Part shown: piece by piece, positions 29,236-37,179 of the stretch
Layout: each line of letters starts with the position of its first letter
Numbering within the stretch: position 1 is the first letter of the stretch
Made by a program: the position numbers and the translations under genes
Assembly (NCBI RefSeq): GCF_947501225.1
Contig: NZ_CANMUW010000002.1
Span: forward strand, 186,001-250,000
Direction of reading: 5' to 3'
DNA length: 64,000 bases
Source: an uncultured Shewanella sp.
GTDB lineage: Bacteria > Pseudomonadota > Gammaproteobacteria > Enterobacterales > Shewanellaceae
Notes under the pieces: model-generated
The model's database searches: none
The model's input: the letters and a program-made list of their open reading frames with translations, nothing else
Told to the model about the DNA's origin: nothing

Positions 29236-29265
29236 ATATGTAGCCGTATTTTTCGTTTTCAAGGG
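29236..29265 (-). promoter_or_regulatory. Sigma-32 (RpoH) promoter candidate for ibpA
   Basis: On the minus strand CCCTTGAAA is followed after 13 bases by CTACATAT, close to the heat-shock consensus CTTGAAA / CCCCATnT. Transcription would start near 29228 and leave a leader of about 150 bases, as expected for a ROSE-controlled gene. Confidence 0.65.
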
Positions 29266-29332
29266 AAAATTATCAAATTTATTAAAAATTATTTTTTTAT
29301 ATGGGAATAGGCATTGGCAGGTATGAAGATAT

Positions 29333-29360
29333 AAAAAAAGCAGCCCGAAGGCTGCTTTTT
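29333..29360 (-). terminator. Terminator of the 5'-nucleotidase gene
   Basis: AAAAAGCAGCC / GGCTGCTTTTT on the minus strand with a CGAA-type loop and seven T. It lies about 20 bases beyond the stop codon. Confidence 0.93.
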
Positions 29361-29379
29361 AAGAAAGTGCAGTGCTAAA

Positions 29380-31086
29380 TTAGCGCTGACAAGCTAACGT
29401 GCTGTTACTGTTCAGGAACTGAATGTCACTCGCTACAGGAGCGAAATCAGCAATCTTGATATCACTTCTATCTTTGATGAAAGTGTACATAACTTCAGCA
29501 TCGACATAACCGGTCATAACAGGAGTCAGTACAGGGTAGCCATCACCACCTGCCGCGTTGTAGCTAGGTACGGTAAAGGTGTAAGTTGCATCAGCATCGT
29601 AACCCTTGCCATTGATGTCGTTAATGGCGACTGTTTTAGCTTCACAATCAACGTCCATCTTAATACCCGCTAGCTGAGGGTATGCGCCAGAACCAGTTTC
29701 ACCGATATCGACAGTTGCAACTACGTTCAGGTACTCAGTGACCTCTGCACCAGTCATAGTGCTCAATGTGATTGAGTTGCCAAATGGCTGTACAGTCAGA
29801 ACATCTTTATATGTGATGTCACCGAGTTCGATAGAGTCACGTACACCACCTGAGTTCATTACCGCAAAGTCGGCATCAACTTTAGTACGCTGCGCTTGGG
29901 CAATCAGTTGACCCAGGTTAGTCTGCTGTGTACGGACAACGAGACGGTCACCTTCAAGTTTGCCATCGGTAGTACCGATAACTTCAAGAAGCTCTTCCTG
30001 ACCCTTATCCTGATACTGCTGCATGATCTCAAGTACGGTAGCATCCGGTGTGATAGCTTCACCGATGAGGACACGCTCGCCCTCTTCGTTCTTCTTCTTC
30101 AAGTTAACAGGGATCAACTTGTAGCTGGCCAGGTGCAATTTACCGTTGAAGTATTCGAAGTCAGCCTGTCCAACATACTTACCCCATTCGTGAGCCTGCA
30201 TGATGTAGGTACCGTTCTGAACGTCTGGTTTACACTCGCCACCAGCTGTGAACTCAGGGTCGTATGCATCACCTTCCATACAAACCGGGTTCTGAGAGTG
30301 ACCACCGATAACGGCAGCTAAATCACCTTCAGCCATTGCGCGAGCCAGTGCAACATCACCTGGAGCGTTGTTACCGTTGGCGCCATCAGCATAGTGACCC
30401 ATATGGGTAGTAGCGAAGATCAAGTCAGCTTCATCGGCATCTTTAATATCTTTGATAACTTTCTTAAGTTCTTCTTTAGGATCGGTAAACTCAAGACCAC
30501 CGACAAACTCAGGGTTAGCGATTTTAGCCGTATCTTCAGTCGTTAGACCTACAACAGCGATACGAAGTCCGTTTACATCGAATACCTTATATGGTTCGAA
30601 GTAGCGAGCGCCAGATACCTTGTCATAGATGTTAGCCGCTAACATTGGGAAGTTAGCAAGTTCACGCTGCATATCTACAGTCGACAATGGGTTATCGAAC
30701 TCGTGGTTACCAACGGCCATAGCGTCATAACCGATCAGGTTCATACCGACGAAGTCAGGACGTGCATCCTGAAGATCAGACTCTGGCACACCTGTGTTGA
30801 TGTCACCACCTGAAAGCAAAATGCTTTCGCCGCCATTTGATTCGACTTCTGCGCGGATCTGATCGATCAGCGTCTTACGCGCCGCCATACCATATTCGCC
30901 ATACTTGTTTTCAAAGAAACGACCATGGTTATCGTTGGTGTGAAGTACGGTGAAAATTGTACAAGCTTCACCCGCTTCAGCACAGGTTGCCGGCAGCGGC
31001 TTAGGATCATCGTTGTCACTTCCACAACCAGTTAATGCCACTAGTACTGCAGATGCGACTAAACCTTTTATTAGCTTATTTGTCAT
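29380..31086 (-). CDS. Lipoprotein 5'-nucleotidase / metallophosphatase (UshA family)
   Basis: About 568 residues from ATG 31086 (AGGGG upstream). The signal peptide ends in a lipobox (LVALTGC), followed by a Ser/Asp/Asn spacer, so it is a lipid-anchored surface or periplasmic enzyme. Metallophosphatase motifs in order are LHTNDNHGRF, GGDINTG, GNHEFDNP, TTHMGHY and GGHSQNPVC. The C-terminal nucleotide-binding domain has NSGGVRDSIELGDIT and AGGDGYPVL. Such enzymes release nucleosides and phosphate from external nucleotides. It is a paralogue of the CpdB-like gene at 58402 but with UshA-type motifs. It stands alone. Confidence 0.9.
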   Translation of the reverse strand: MTNKLIKGLVASAVLVALTGCGSDNDDPKPLPATCAEAGEACTIFTVLHTNDNHGRFFENKYGEYGMAARKTLIDQIRAEVESNGGESILLSGGDINTGVPESDLQDARPDFVGMNLIGYDAMAVGNHEFDNPLSTVDMQRELANFPMLAANIYDKVSGARYFEPYKVFDVNGLRIAVVGLTTEDTAKIANPEFVGGLEFTDPKEELKKVIKDIKDADEADLIFATTHMGHYADGANGNNAPGDVALARAMAEGDLAAVIGGHSQNPVCMEGDAYDPEFTAGGECKPDVQNGTYIMQAHEWGKYVGQADFEYFNGKLHLASYKLIPVNLKKKNEEGERVLIGEAITPDATVLEIMQQYQDKGQEELLEVIGTTDGKLEGDRLVVRTQQTNLGQLIAQAQRTKVDADFAVMNSGGVRDSIELGDITYKDVLTVQPFGNSITLSTMTGAEVTEYLNVVATVDIGETGSGAYPQLAGIKMDVDCEAKTVAINDINGKGYDADATYTFTVPSYNAAGGDGYPVLTPVMTGYVDAEVMYTFIKDRSDIKIADFAPVASDIQFLNSNSTLACQR

Positions 31087-31452
31087 TACTATCAACCCCT
31101 AGATTATCTTTATTAGTTACCATCATTTTTTACAATTACGGATTCTATGATCTCGCTGACAAGCATCATAGCAAAGAATATATCGAATTTGTGTCAATTT
31201 TATGAATAATCGTGAGCTAAACGTTTATTTTTAAAGCATATTGTATAAACCATTGTCCTCATTTAAGAACAGGCATAACAGGGAGATTTGGATAATATTG
31301 AGGGGGATTTTAAAAGCCTGAATCCATCTCAGGCTTAGTTTTTTATTTCAACGCCTTAGCGCTTTACACCTTATAAAACGATTGTTTTGATTCGTGAACA
31401 GGTCATTGCATTTTAGTAACCCGTAACAGCATCTTTTTAACCAAACATTAAC
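31087..31452. other. Intergenic region with a two-way terminator
   Basis: 366 bases between divergently read neighbours' ends: the 5' end of the nucleotidase gene and the 3' end of the esterase gene. The right part holds a hairpin with a strong plus-strand T-tract although no plus-strand gene precedes it. The AT-rich left part should contain the nucleotidase promoter. No protein-coding frame is convincing. Confidence 0.45.
31314..31344. terminator. Hairpin with T-tracts (esterase terminator, or end of a plus-strand RNA)
   Basis: AAGCCTGA / TCAGGCTT with a seven-base loop. The plus-strand tail is AGTTTTTTATTT; the minus-strand tail is TTTAAAAT. On the minus strand it can end esterase transcription 117 bases after the stop codon. 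The better tail faces the plus strand, where no gene is seen. Confidence 0.75.
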
Positions 31453-32124
31453 TTAAACTAATCTACTTATGAGCCATTTTGCGATCTCTGTCAGCTGTTG
31501 AGGCATAACACTGTGAGGCATAGGGTAGGTTTTCCACTCTACATCGTACCCGTTAGAGACCAGCAACTGGTTAGCCGCCCTGCCGGCCGCTACCGGTACG
31601 ACATCATCCTGTTCACCGTGATGTTGTAAGATAGGTGTCATCTTATTTGCCTCACTCAGCTCAGTGGGCATCTGATCTGCATTAGGAAGATAACAGGATA
31701 ACCCCATGATCCCCGCCAACTTCTCCGGATATCTTAGTCCACTGAACAGGCTCATGACTCCCCCCTGACTAAAACCAGCCAGTACAATTCTATCGGCCGG
31801 GATACCGGAATCTATCTGCTCCTGTATCAATCCGCGAACGGCGATCTCAGACTCCAGCACGCCGGACATATCGGCCCTGTTATGCAGTTCCATGCTCTTA
31901 ATGTCATACCAGGCCCGCATCACATATCCCTGGTTAATAGTTACAGCCTGCTCCGGGGCATGGGGGAACAAAAAGCGGATGCTGTGATCATCCGGCAAGC
32001 CTAAAGCCGGTACAACCGGCGCAAAACCCGCTCCCGAATCACCCAAACCATGTAACCAGATGACACACGCCGTAGCTGTCGATTCAGGTTCGATCGTAAT
32101 GCGCTCTAACACTCTTGTAGACAT
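31453..32124 (-). CDS. Alpha/beta-hydrolase carboxylesterase (phospholipase/carboxylesterase family)
   Basis: 223 residues. The fold signatures are VIWLHGLGDSGAGF (oxyanion region), LAGFSQGGVMSL with nucleophile Ser119, the acid in HGEQDDVVPV and the His in YPMPHSVMP. This is the bacterial carboxylesterase II/acyl-protein thioesterase-like family that cleaves short-chain esters and lysophospholipids. No signal peptide is present, so it acts in the cytosol. It is divergent from the glutathionyl-hydroquinone reductase gene across about 170 bases. Confidence 0.88.
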   Translation of the reverse strand: MSTRVLERITIEPESTATACVIWLHGLGDSGAGFAPVVPALGLPDDHSIRFLFPHAPEQAVTINQGYVMRAWYDIKSMELHNRADMSGVLESEIAVRGLIQEQIDSGIPADRIVLAGFSQGGVMSLFSGLRYPEKLAGIMGLSCYLPNADQMPTELSEANKMTPILQHHGEQDDVVPVAAGRAANQLLVSNGYDVEWKTYPMPHSVMPQQLTEIAKWLISRLV

Positions 32125-32293
32125 TCTTTTCCTTTAAACTCATCAACATTTTTGTGACCGATATCATATCAAAGTGACAGCCAGGACCCAAACGTTCGAT
32201 AAAATCATTCATTTCTGTCGACTCTTTTCGCTTTTACTGTTCTATATCAGCGCCTACACTCATTACATCAACGACACGGCAAGAGAGAAAGAT

Positions 32294-33313
32294 ATGGGAT
32301 TACTTCATGATGGCGTCTGGAAAAACCAGTGGTATCCGACCAAGAAGAGTGGCGGAAAATTTATCCGCGAAAAATCACAGTTCAGACACTGGATAACCAG
32401 TAAAAGTGAAGGTGTATCTGCAAGTGAGAGTGTACCCGAGTTTATCGCCGAGCCTAACCGTTACCACCTCTATGTATCACTCGCCTGTCCATGGGCCCAC
32501 AGAACCCTGATCTTCAGGGAGCTGAAATCTCTGCAAGCCTATATCAGTGTCTCAGTGGTAGAGCCTCACATGTTAGATAATGGCTGGGAGTTCTCCGGCC
32601 CGAATCAAAGTGACGCCGCTTCACACATCAAAGGGGCAGAAACAGACAGGTTAAACGGTAAAGATTTCCTCTATCAGATCTATCAGGCAGCAGCTTCCGA
32701 TTACACCGGCCGGGTAACGGTGCCCGTACTCTGGGACAAGAAAACCAAAACAATTGTGAATAATGAGTCTGCGGACATCATTAGAATGTTTAACTCCGCC
32801 TTCGACCACCTAACCGGAAACACACTCGACCTTTACCCTGAAGCACTAAGAGCTGAGATCGATGAGATCAATGATTGGGTCTACTCCTCGATAAATAATG
32901 GCGTCTACCGTGCCGGATTTGCCACCAGCCAGGAGGCCTATGACGAAGCCTTTGACAGCCTATTCGATGCCTTGGACAAGGTTGAGTTAATTCTGCAGAA
33001 CAAGCGATATCTGGTCGGCGGAACAATAACGGAGGCCGATTGGCGTCTGTTTACCACCCTGATCCGCTTCGACTCTGTATATGTGGGCCACTTCAAAGCA
33101 AATAGGCAAACGATAGAACAATATCCGGCAATTTCAGCTTATCTCAGAGAGCTATACCAAGTTGAAGGGATCCAGGCGACGGTTAACTTTGAGCATATTA
33201 AGCAGCATTATTATTTCAGCCACGATCTGATCAATCCGAGCAGAGTCGTCCCTAAAGGGCCATTTATCGATTACCTGACTCCCCATGGCCGGGAGCTAAT
33301 CGACAAGGGCTAA
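32294..33313 (+). CDS. yqjG: Glutathionyl-hydroquinone reductase (YqjG/EcpG type)
   Basis: About 339 residues (E. coli YqjG 328). It is a xi-class GST that reduces glutathionyl-hydroquinones and related aromatic adducts with glutathione. The catalytic Cys65 lies in SLACPWAHRTLIFR, and the C-terminal part has NNGVYRAGFA and the GG(T)xTEADWRLFTTLIRFD block. ATG 32294 starts the conserved MGLLHDGVWKNQWYP; the in-frame extension back to 32174 lacks a ribosome site and is not family-like. Confidence 0.92.
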   Translation: MGLLHDGVWKNQWYPTKKSGGKFIREKSQFRHWITSKSEGVSASESVPEFIAEPNRYHLYVSLACPWAHRTLIFRELKSLQAYISVSVVEPHMLDNGWEFSGPNQSDAASHIKGAETDRLNGKDFLYQIYQAAASDYTGRVTVPVLWDKKTKTIVNNESADIIRMFNSAFDHLTGNTLDLYPEALRAEIDEINDWVYSSINNGVYRAGFATSQEAYDEAFDSLFDALDKVELILQNKRYLVGGTITEADWRLFTTLIRFDSVYVGHFKANRQTIEQYPAISAYLRELYQVEGIQATVNFEHIKQHYYFSHDLINPSRVVPKGPFIDYLTPHGRELIDKG

Positions 33314-33387
33314 CCTATGCCCCACTCTGCGCGGACCGCATTAAATAGTTCGGCACAACATCCTCGTTCTCAGAGCTCGTATGTCGG

Positions 33388-33609
33388 TTACCCGATACCA
33401 AGCTCTTCACGAATAGCGTTAAGCTGATCCATAGAATCGAGTCTCAGGCTCCACCTGACCGCGCCGGCATCGGCATTGATGATCAATGCCTGATCAACGA
33501 ACTTTATATCCTCCACCATGGCATACATGGTCGTACCCGAAGTGGATAACCTCACCTGAACTTCGAAAGGAGTGAGAATAATTTTACCTTGTGAAAATTC
33601 AATGATCAT
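33388..33609 (-). CDS. Small conserved protein, possibly DUF3389
   Basis: 73 residues, a beta-rich single domain beginning MIIEFSQGKIILTPFEVQVRL and ending LDSMDQLNAIREELG. The pattern resembles the short DUF3389 family of Vibrio and Shewanella, but this is from memory of the family style. No signal peptide, Cys or catalytic motif. It follows slyD on the same strand after a terminator and is probably its own unit. Function unknown. Confidence 0.65.
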   Translation of the reverse strand: MIIEFSQGKIILTPFEVQVRLSTSGTTMYAMVEDIKFVDQALIINADAGAVRWSLRLDSMDQLNAIREELGIG

Positions 33610-33636
33610 TCGCCGACCTTAATGTTGTGTTTGAAT

Positions 33637-33664
33637 AAAAAAACCAGCAATAAGTTGCTGGTTT
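33637..33664 (-). terminator. Terminator after slyD
   Basis: AAACCAGCAA / TTGCTGGTTT with a four-base loop; the minus-strand T-run has seven T. It lies about 30 bases beyond the slyD stop codon. Confidence 0.92.
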
Positions 33665-33692
33665 CTTCTCACTCACCATGCTGTGAAACAGT

Positions 33693-34175
33693 TTAGTGCT
33701 GATGACCGCCTTTACCGTGGGCATGACCGTGTGCCTTCTCTTCGTCTGTCGCATCACGGGCACCGATGATCTCAAGATCGAAGGTCAACTCCCGGCCGGC
33801 CAGGGGATGGTTAATATCGACCGTAGCCATAAACTTACCGACTTTGATAATGGTAACCTGACGCTGCCCTTGATCTGTGTTAATCAATGCACGCATTCCC
33901 GGCTTCCAGACTTTCGCGCCCTGAAGATGCTTGACCGATACACGCTGCTCGCAATCTTCATTACGCTCGCCGTAGGTTAACGACGCAGGCAAGGTAACTG
34001 AAAACTTCTCACCCACCTCTTTACCGTTAATAGCATCTTCAACACCCGGCATCATATTGTCATGGCCATGCAGATACGCGATAGGATCGAGCCCCTCATT
34101 TGTCTCTAACACCTCTCCCTGTTCATCGCGTAATGTGTAATTAAACTGAACAACCATATCGTTTTTAATGCTCAT
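33693..34175 (-). CDS. slyD: FKBP-type peptidyl-prolyl isomerase SlyD
   Basis: 160 residues. It has an FKBP domain (DMVVQFNYTLRDEQGEVL, LIPGVEDAI-like MMPGVEDAINGKEVGEKF) with the inserted IF chaperone flap (about 70-125), and a His-rich tail (HGHAHGKGGHQH) that binds Ni and Zn. SlyD catalyses proline isomerisation, chaperones folding and feeds nickel to hydrogenase maturation. The tail is shorter than in E. coli (196 residues). It lies downstream of the WYL regulator on the same strand but has its own spacing. Confidence 0.92.
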   Translation of the reverse strand: MSIKNDMVVQFNYTLRDEQGEVLETNEGLDPIAYLHGHDNMMPGVEDAINGKEVGEKFSVTLPASLTYGERNEDCEQRVSVKHLQGAKVWKPGMRALINTDQGQRQVTIIKVGKFMATVDINHPLAGRELTFDLEIIGARDATDEEKAHGHAHGKGGHQH

Positions 34176-34257
34176 TAAATGTCCTTAACTGCCTACTGAC
34201 TCAATCTTGTGTCGCAGCTTAGCAAAACTGATCTGTACTCTCTAGCCCTAAACTGAA

Positions 34258-35130
34258 TTAACGTCCGCCACCGGGCACTATGGTAAGGTGTTCGACCTGG
34301 CTGAGAATATCCAGATTCGACAAGGCTAACTGGCACACGCCCGAGCTAATTTGATGTTTAGCGGAGCAATCTACACTCCACTGCCGCAGGAGGTACCCGG
34401 CTAACGCCGCCCTTGTCACGACCTCGAGCCTGTTATCCTGCATCTGATAATCCAGTGCTATCGCTTCCGGGTGCTTAAGACTCGGATGGGGGATCAGAGT
34501 CAAGGTGATCATATTATCCCACTGGCTGTCCTTTACCTGAGTCTCGCTGAACTTGGGTTCACAACTCGCACCTGAGATGGCTTTGATACGGGTAACCACA
34601 AAGTCGGTAAACACCTCATGGGTTCTGTCAAATGCCCTCACATGCCACCTCTGGCCGTTATTGACCAGTGCATGAGGGACTATCTCCCGCTCACTCTCTC
34701 CCGAAGAGATAGAAACATATTTAATCTTTAAGGCCTGTTTGTTTTGAATCGCGCGCATCAAGGCCGCAATAATCTCCGTATCGGGGTGGATAAGCTGAAC
34801 CGCATCGATACAGATCTCACTGGGCGAAATAGGCTGAGACAAGCCATCGCCAAACCCCTTGGCTAAGCCATGTAAAATCCCCTCGGGTTCATGTTGAAAC
34901 AGTACCTTAAACTCAGGTTTTCTATGGTAGCTCTTGGTCTGGTGAATCAGTGCCATATTATCCGGGGCAAACTCTCGATAACTCGCAAAATCACGGGTGG
35001 CAGCCGCCAGCCCCGTGGCAAACTTCTTAATCAGATCCTGACGGGAAACCTGACCAAAATACTGCAAACTGAAATCGATAAAAGCGAGACGTTGCTTTTG
35101 TGCGTGAGAGAGGTTATCCATTGAGTTCAT
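34258..35130 (-). CDS. WYL-domain transcriptional regulator, BrxR/CapW-like
   Basis: 290 residues. The N-terminal winged helix reads RLAFIDFSLQYFGQVSRQDLIKKF. The WYL domain (about 130-200) contains RAIQNKQALKIKYVSISSGE and PHALVNNGQRWHVRAFD, and the C-terminal WCX-like part contains LDYQMQDNRLEVVTRAALAGYLLRQW. This architecture matches BrxR/CapW repressors that silence BREX, CBASS and other phage-defence operons. No defence gene adjoins it: slyD follows and a lytic transglycosylase lies upstream. Regulatory targets are unknown; a housekeeping or autonomous role is possible. Confidence 0.82.
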   Translation of the reverse strand: MNSMDNLSHAQKQRLAFIDFSLQYFGQVSRQDLIKKFATGLAAATRDFASYREFAPDNMALIHQTKSYHRKPEFKVLFQHEPEGILHGLAKGFGDGLSQPISPSEICIDAVQLIHPDTEIIAALMRAIQNKQALKIKYVSISSGESEREIVPHALVNNGQRWHVRAFDRTHEVFTDFVVTRIKAISGASCEPKFSETQVKDSQWDNMITLTLIPHPSLKHPEAIALDYQMQDNRLEVVTRAALAGYLLRQWSVDCSAKHQISSGVCQLALSNLDILSQVEHLTIVPGGGR

Positions 35131-35222
35131 AAGCTTTGTGGGCTTCCATATTCAGGTATGAGAGATCGTTGTGCGTGCAATGTTTTAACGGCGACTAAAA
35201 GGATAATGTAATAGATAAAACA

Positions 35223-35253
35223 GCAAGGTGCAATCATATTGATTACACCTTGC
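35223..35253 (-). terminator. Terminator of the lytic transglycosylase gene
   Basis: GCAAGGTGCAATCA pairs with TGATTACACCTTGC (14 bp, one mismatch) across a three-base loop. On the minus strand the tail is TGTTTTATCT, and it begins 29 bases after the stop codon. The same dyad lies about 100 bases before the WYL regulator start, so an operator role is an alternative. Confidence 0.75.
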
Positions 35254-35281
35254 AGATTCAGGCTCGCAAGAGAGAGTGGGC

Positions 35282-36469
35282 TTAAATAACGCCTAAGGCC
35301 TTAAAGGTGGCTTCACTGGGAAAGCCATCTGGCACCAAGCCTACGCTCAGCTGAAAAGCCCTTAATCCATTTTTGGAGTTTTTCCCCATCACGCCATCAG
35401 GCTTACCGACATCGAACCCCTTCTCGTTCAGCTTGGCCTGCAGCGACTTGACCCGGGCGCGACTTAAGTTGTCCTGTTTAGGTGGCTTAACAACCAGGCC
35501 CACCCCTCCGTTGATCCGATCGGCCAGATGACCGACGGCAATGGCATAAAATTCGGAACGATTCCATCGCATGATCACATCGAAATTCTTATAGCCTAAG
35601 AAAGCCGGGCCTGTATGCCCTGCCGGCAGGTACAGTGCGGCCTTCATATCCGGCGTAGCCAGAGGTTGCAGATCGCTCTTTGTCACCCCTAACTTTGACC
35701 ACTGAGTCAAAGACTGTGCATTATCTCTTCCCAGGTGTTCATAACTGAAGTCGCCGGGAAGCATGACTTCCCTCCCCCATCGCTCATTACGTTGCCAACC
35801 GAGTTTATTTAAGAAGTTTGCCGCCGAGGTCAAGGCATCGGCGGTGCTGTTCCAAAGGTCGGCTTTACCATCGCCATCACCATCGACAGCATATTTTGCA
35901 TAGGCGCTGGGCATAAACTGAGTGTGCCCCATGGCCCCGGCCCAGGAACCGACCATCTGAGAAGACGCAAACTGATACTCCTCTTTGAGCTTCAAGGCCT
36001 TCATCAATTCACCTGTAAAATACTTACTCCGTCTGGGATCGCAGGCCAGAGTCGCTAAAGAGTCCAGTACCGGCATCTTACCTTTGTAGGAACCGAAGTT
36101 CGTCTCCAGCCCCCAGAACGCCATCAGATATTGAGGCGGGACCCCATATTTTTGAAAAAGCTCATCCAGCAGGGCACGATTCTCTTTCATTAATCGTCTT
36201 CCCTGCTTCACACGCCAGTCGGTGACCCGCTTGCTGAAATAGTTATCGAAGGTTTGGCTAAATTCCGGTTGTTTCCTGTCGAGCTCGATAACCCGGGATA
36301 CATATTTAACTTTGGCCAGGGTGTTATCTATGGTGTCTTTCGATAATCCCTGAGCTTGCGCCGTCTCCTTTAACCTGACAACACAGGAATCGAAATCACC
36401 GGCCAACGTGGGCTGTATATATAAACTTGAAATCAGTAACAGGGAAGCTAAGGGGGCACGTTTAATCAA
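35282..36469 (-). CDS. Periplasmic lytic murein transglycosylase, MltB/SltB family with peptidoglycan-binding domain
   Basis: About 395 residues. A signal peptide (LASLLLISSLYIQPTLA) precedes an SLT_2 transglycosylase domain (about 30-320). The catalytic Glu is in FWGLETNFGSYKG, followed by GSWAGAMGHTQFMPSAY and the calcium-like DGDGDGKADLW loop. A C-terminal PG_binding_1 repeat (LQAKLNEKGFDVGKPDG) ends it. No lipobox is present, so it is soluble. Start: TTG 36469 has TGGAG at proper spacing and gives a clean signal peptide; no ATG fits. It cuts murein to 1,6-anhydro products. Confidence 0.9.
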   Translation of the reverse strand: MIKRAPLASLLLISSLYIQPTLAGDFDSCVVRLKETAQAQGLSKDTIDNTLAKVKYVSRVIELDRKQPEFSQTFDNYFSKRVTDWRVKQGRRLMKENRALLDELFQKYGVPPQYLMAFWGLETNFGSYKGKMPVLDSLATLACDPRRSKYFTGELMKALKLKEEYQFASSQMVGSWAGAMGHTQFMPSAYAKYAVDGDGDGKADLWNSTADALTSAANFLNKLGWQRNERWGREVMLPGDFSYEHLGRDNAQSLTQWSKLGVTKSDLQPLATPDMKAALYLPAGHTGPAFLGYKNFDVIMRWNRSEFYAIAVGHLADRINGGVGLVVKPPKQDNLSRARVKSLQAKLNEKGFDVGKPDGVMGKNSKNGLRAFQLSVGLVPDGFPSEATFKALGVI

Positions 36470-36661
36470 AATGAATACTCCAGGAATGCAGAAAAAGATA
36501 TCGGCCAAAAATAAGAGTCACGCTTATGTACAGCGTTTGTCGGCTACCCACCATAATAACGATACAGACAACAGATATTAAGTAATATCCCCTATAAAAT
36601 GACAATAAACGGCAATTATTATCCTCAGGGTAAATTTGCCCTTATAAATCCAAAGATTTTC

Positions 36662-36689
36662 TTGGCGAATGCCGGTCATGCCGTATAAT
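36662..36689 (+). promoter_or_regulatory. Sigma-70 promoter candidate for the DUF2750 gene
   Basis: TTGGCG and a perfect TATAAT are 16 bases apart, 35 bases before ATG 36725. Confidence 0.65.
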
Positions 36690-36724
36690 GACAAGGTTAA
36701 ATATTCATATCTAAGAGACCTAAC

Positions 36725-37084
36725 ATGACTGAGACAAATCCATTGCTTACCAACTTTATTGAAAATGTAAAAGAACACCAGGCCGTCTGGGGACTGCAGG
36801 ATGAAACAGGTGAAGGTTGGGTAGTATGTGATTCTTCAGAATATGAAGACACAGATGTGATGCCACTATGGTCAACACAGGAGCAAGCTAAGGTACATTG
36901 CAGTGAAGAGTGGGCTGACTACCAGCCGGTCTCTATCGCATTAGTTGAGTTTCTGGAATTTTGGGTATCCGATCTTAACGACGATGGCGTACTTGTCGGC
37001 ACTGACTGGCAAGCAGAGAAAGAGTGCTTAGAGGTCGACCCTATCGTACTTGCACAATCTTTGGTTAATGTCGAAACCGAATAA
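36725..37084 (+). CDS. DUF2750 family protein
   Basis: 119 residues, soluble and very acidic. The pattern QAVWGLQDETGEGWVVCDSS, MPLWSTQEQAK and LVEFLEFWVSDLNDDGVLVGTDW matches the short DUF2750 family found widely in proteobacteria. Function is unknown. The ATG follows a good sigma-70 promoter with a 30-base leader. Downstream is a very long hairpin (37104-37145). Confidence 0.82.
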   Translation: MTETNPLLTNFIENVKEHQAVWGLQDETGEGWVVCDSSEYEDTDVMPLWSTQEQAKVHCSEEWADYQPVSIALVEFLEFWVSDLNDDGVLVGTDWQAEKECLEVDPIVLAQSLVNVETE

Positions 37085-37103
37085 GCTTCGCAAAACGATT
37101 ATA

Positions 37104-37145
37104 GCTTCTTAATCCGGCACTCCTTATAGGTGCTGATTAAGAAGC
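37104..37145. repeat. Long inverted repeat (hairpin) without a T-tract
   Basis: GCTTCTTAATC and GATTAAGAAGC are perfect 11-base arms, with a further GCAC/GTGC inside, giving about 15 paired bases. It begins 19 bases after the DUF2750 stop and ends 35 bases before the next ATG. No T-run follows on the plus strand; the minus-strand tail is TATAATCGTTTT. Confidence 0.7.
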
Positions 37146-37179
37146 CCGTTCTCCCGTCATCAGTTCGAGCATCGCCCTT

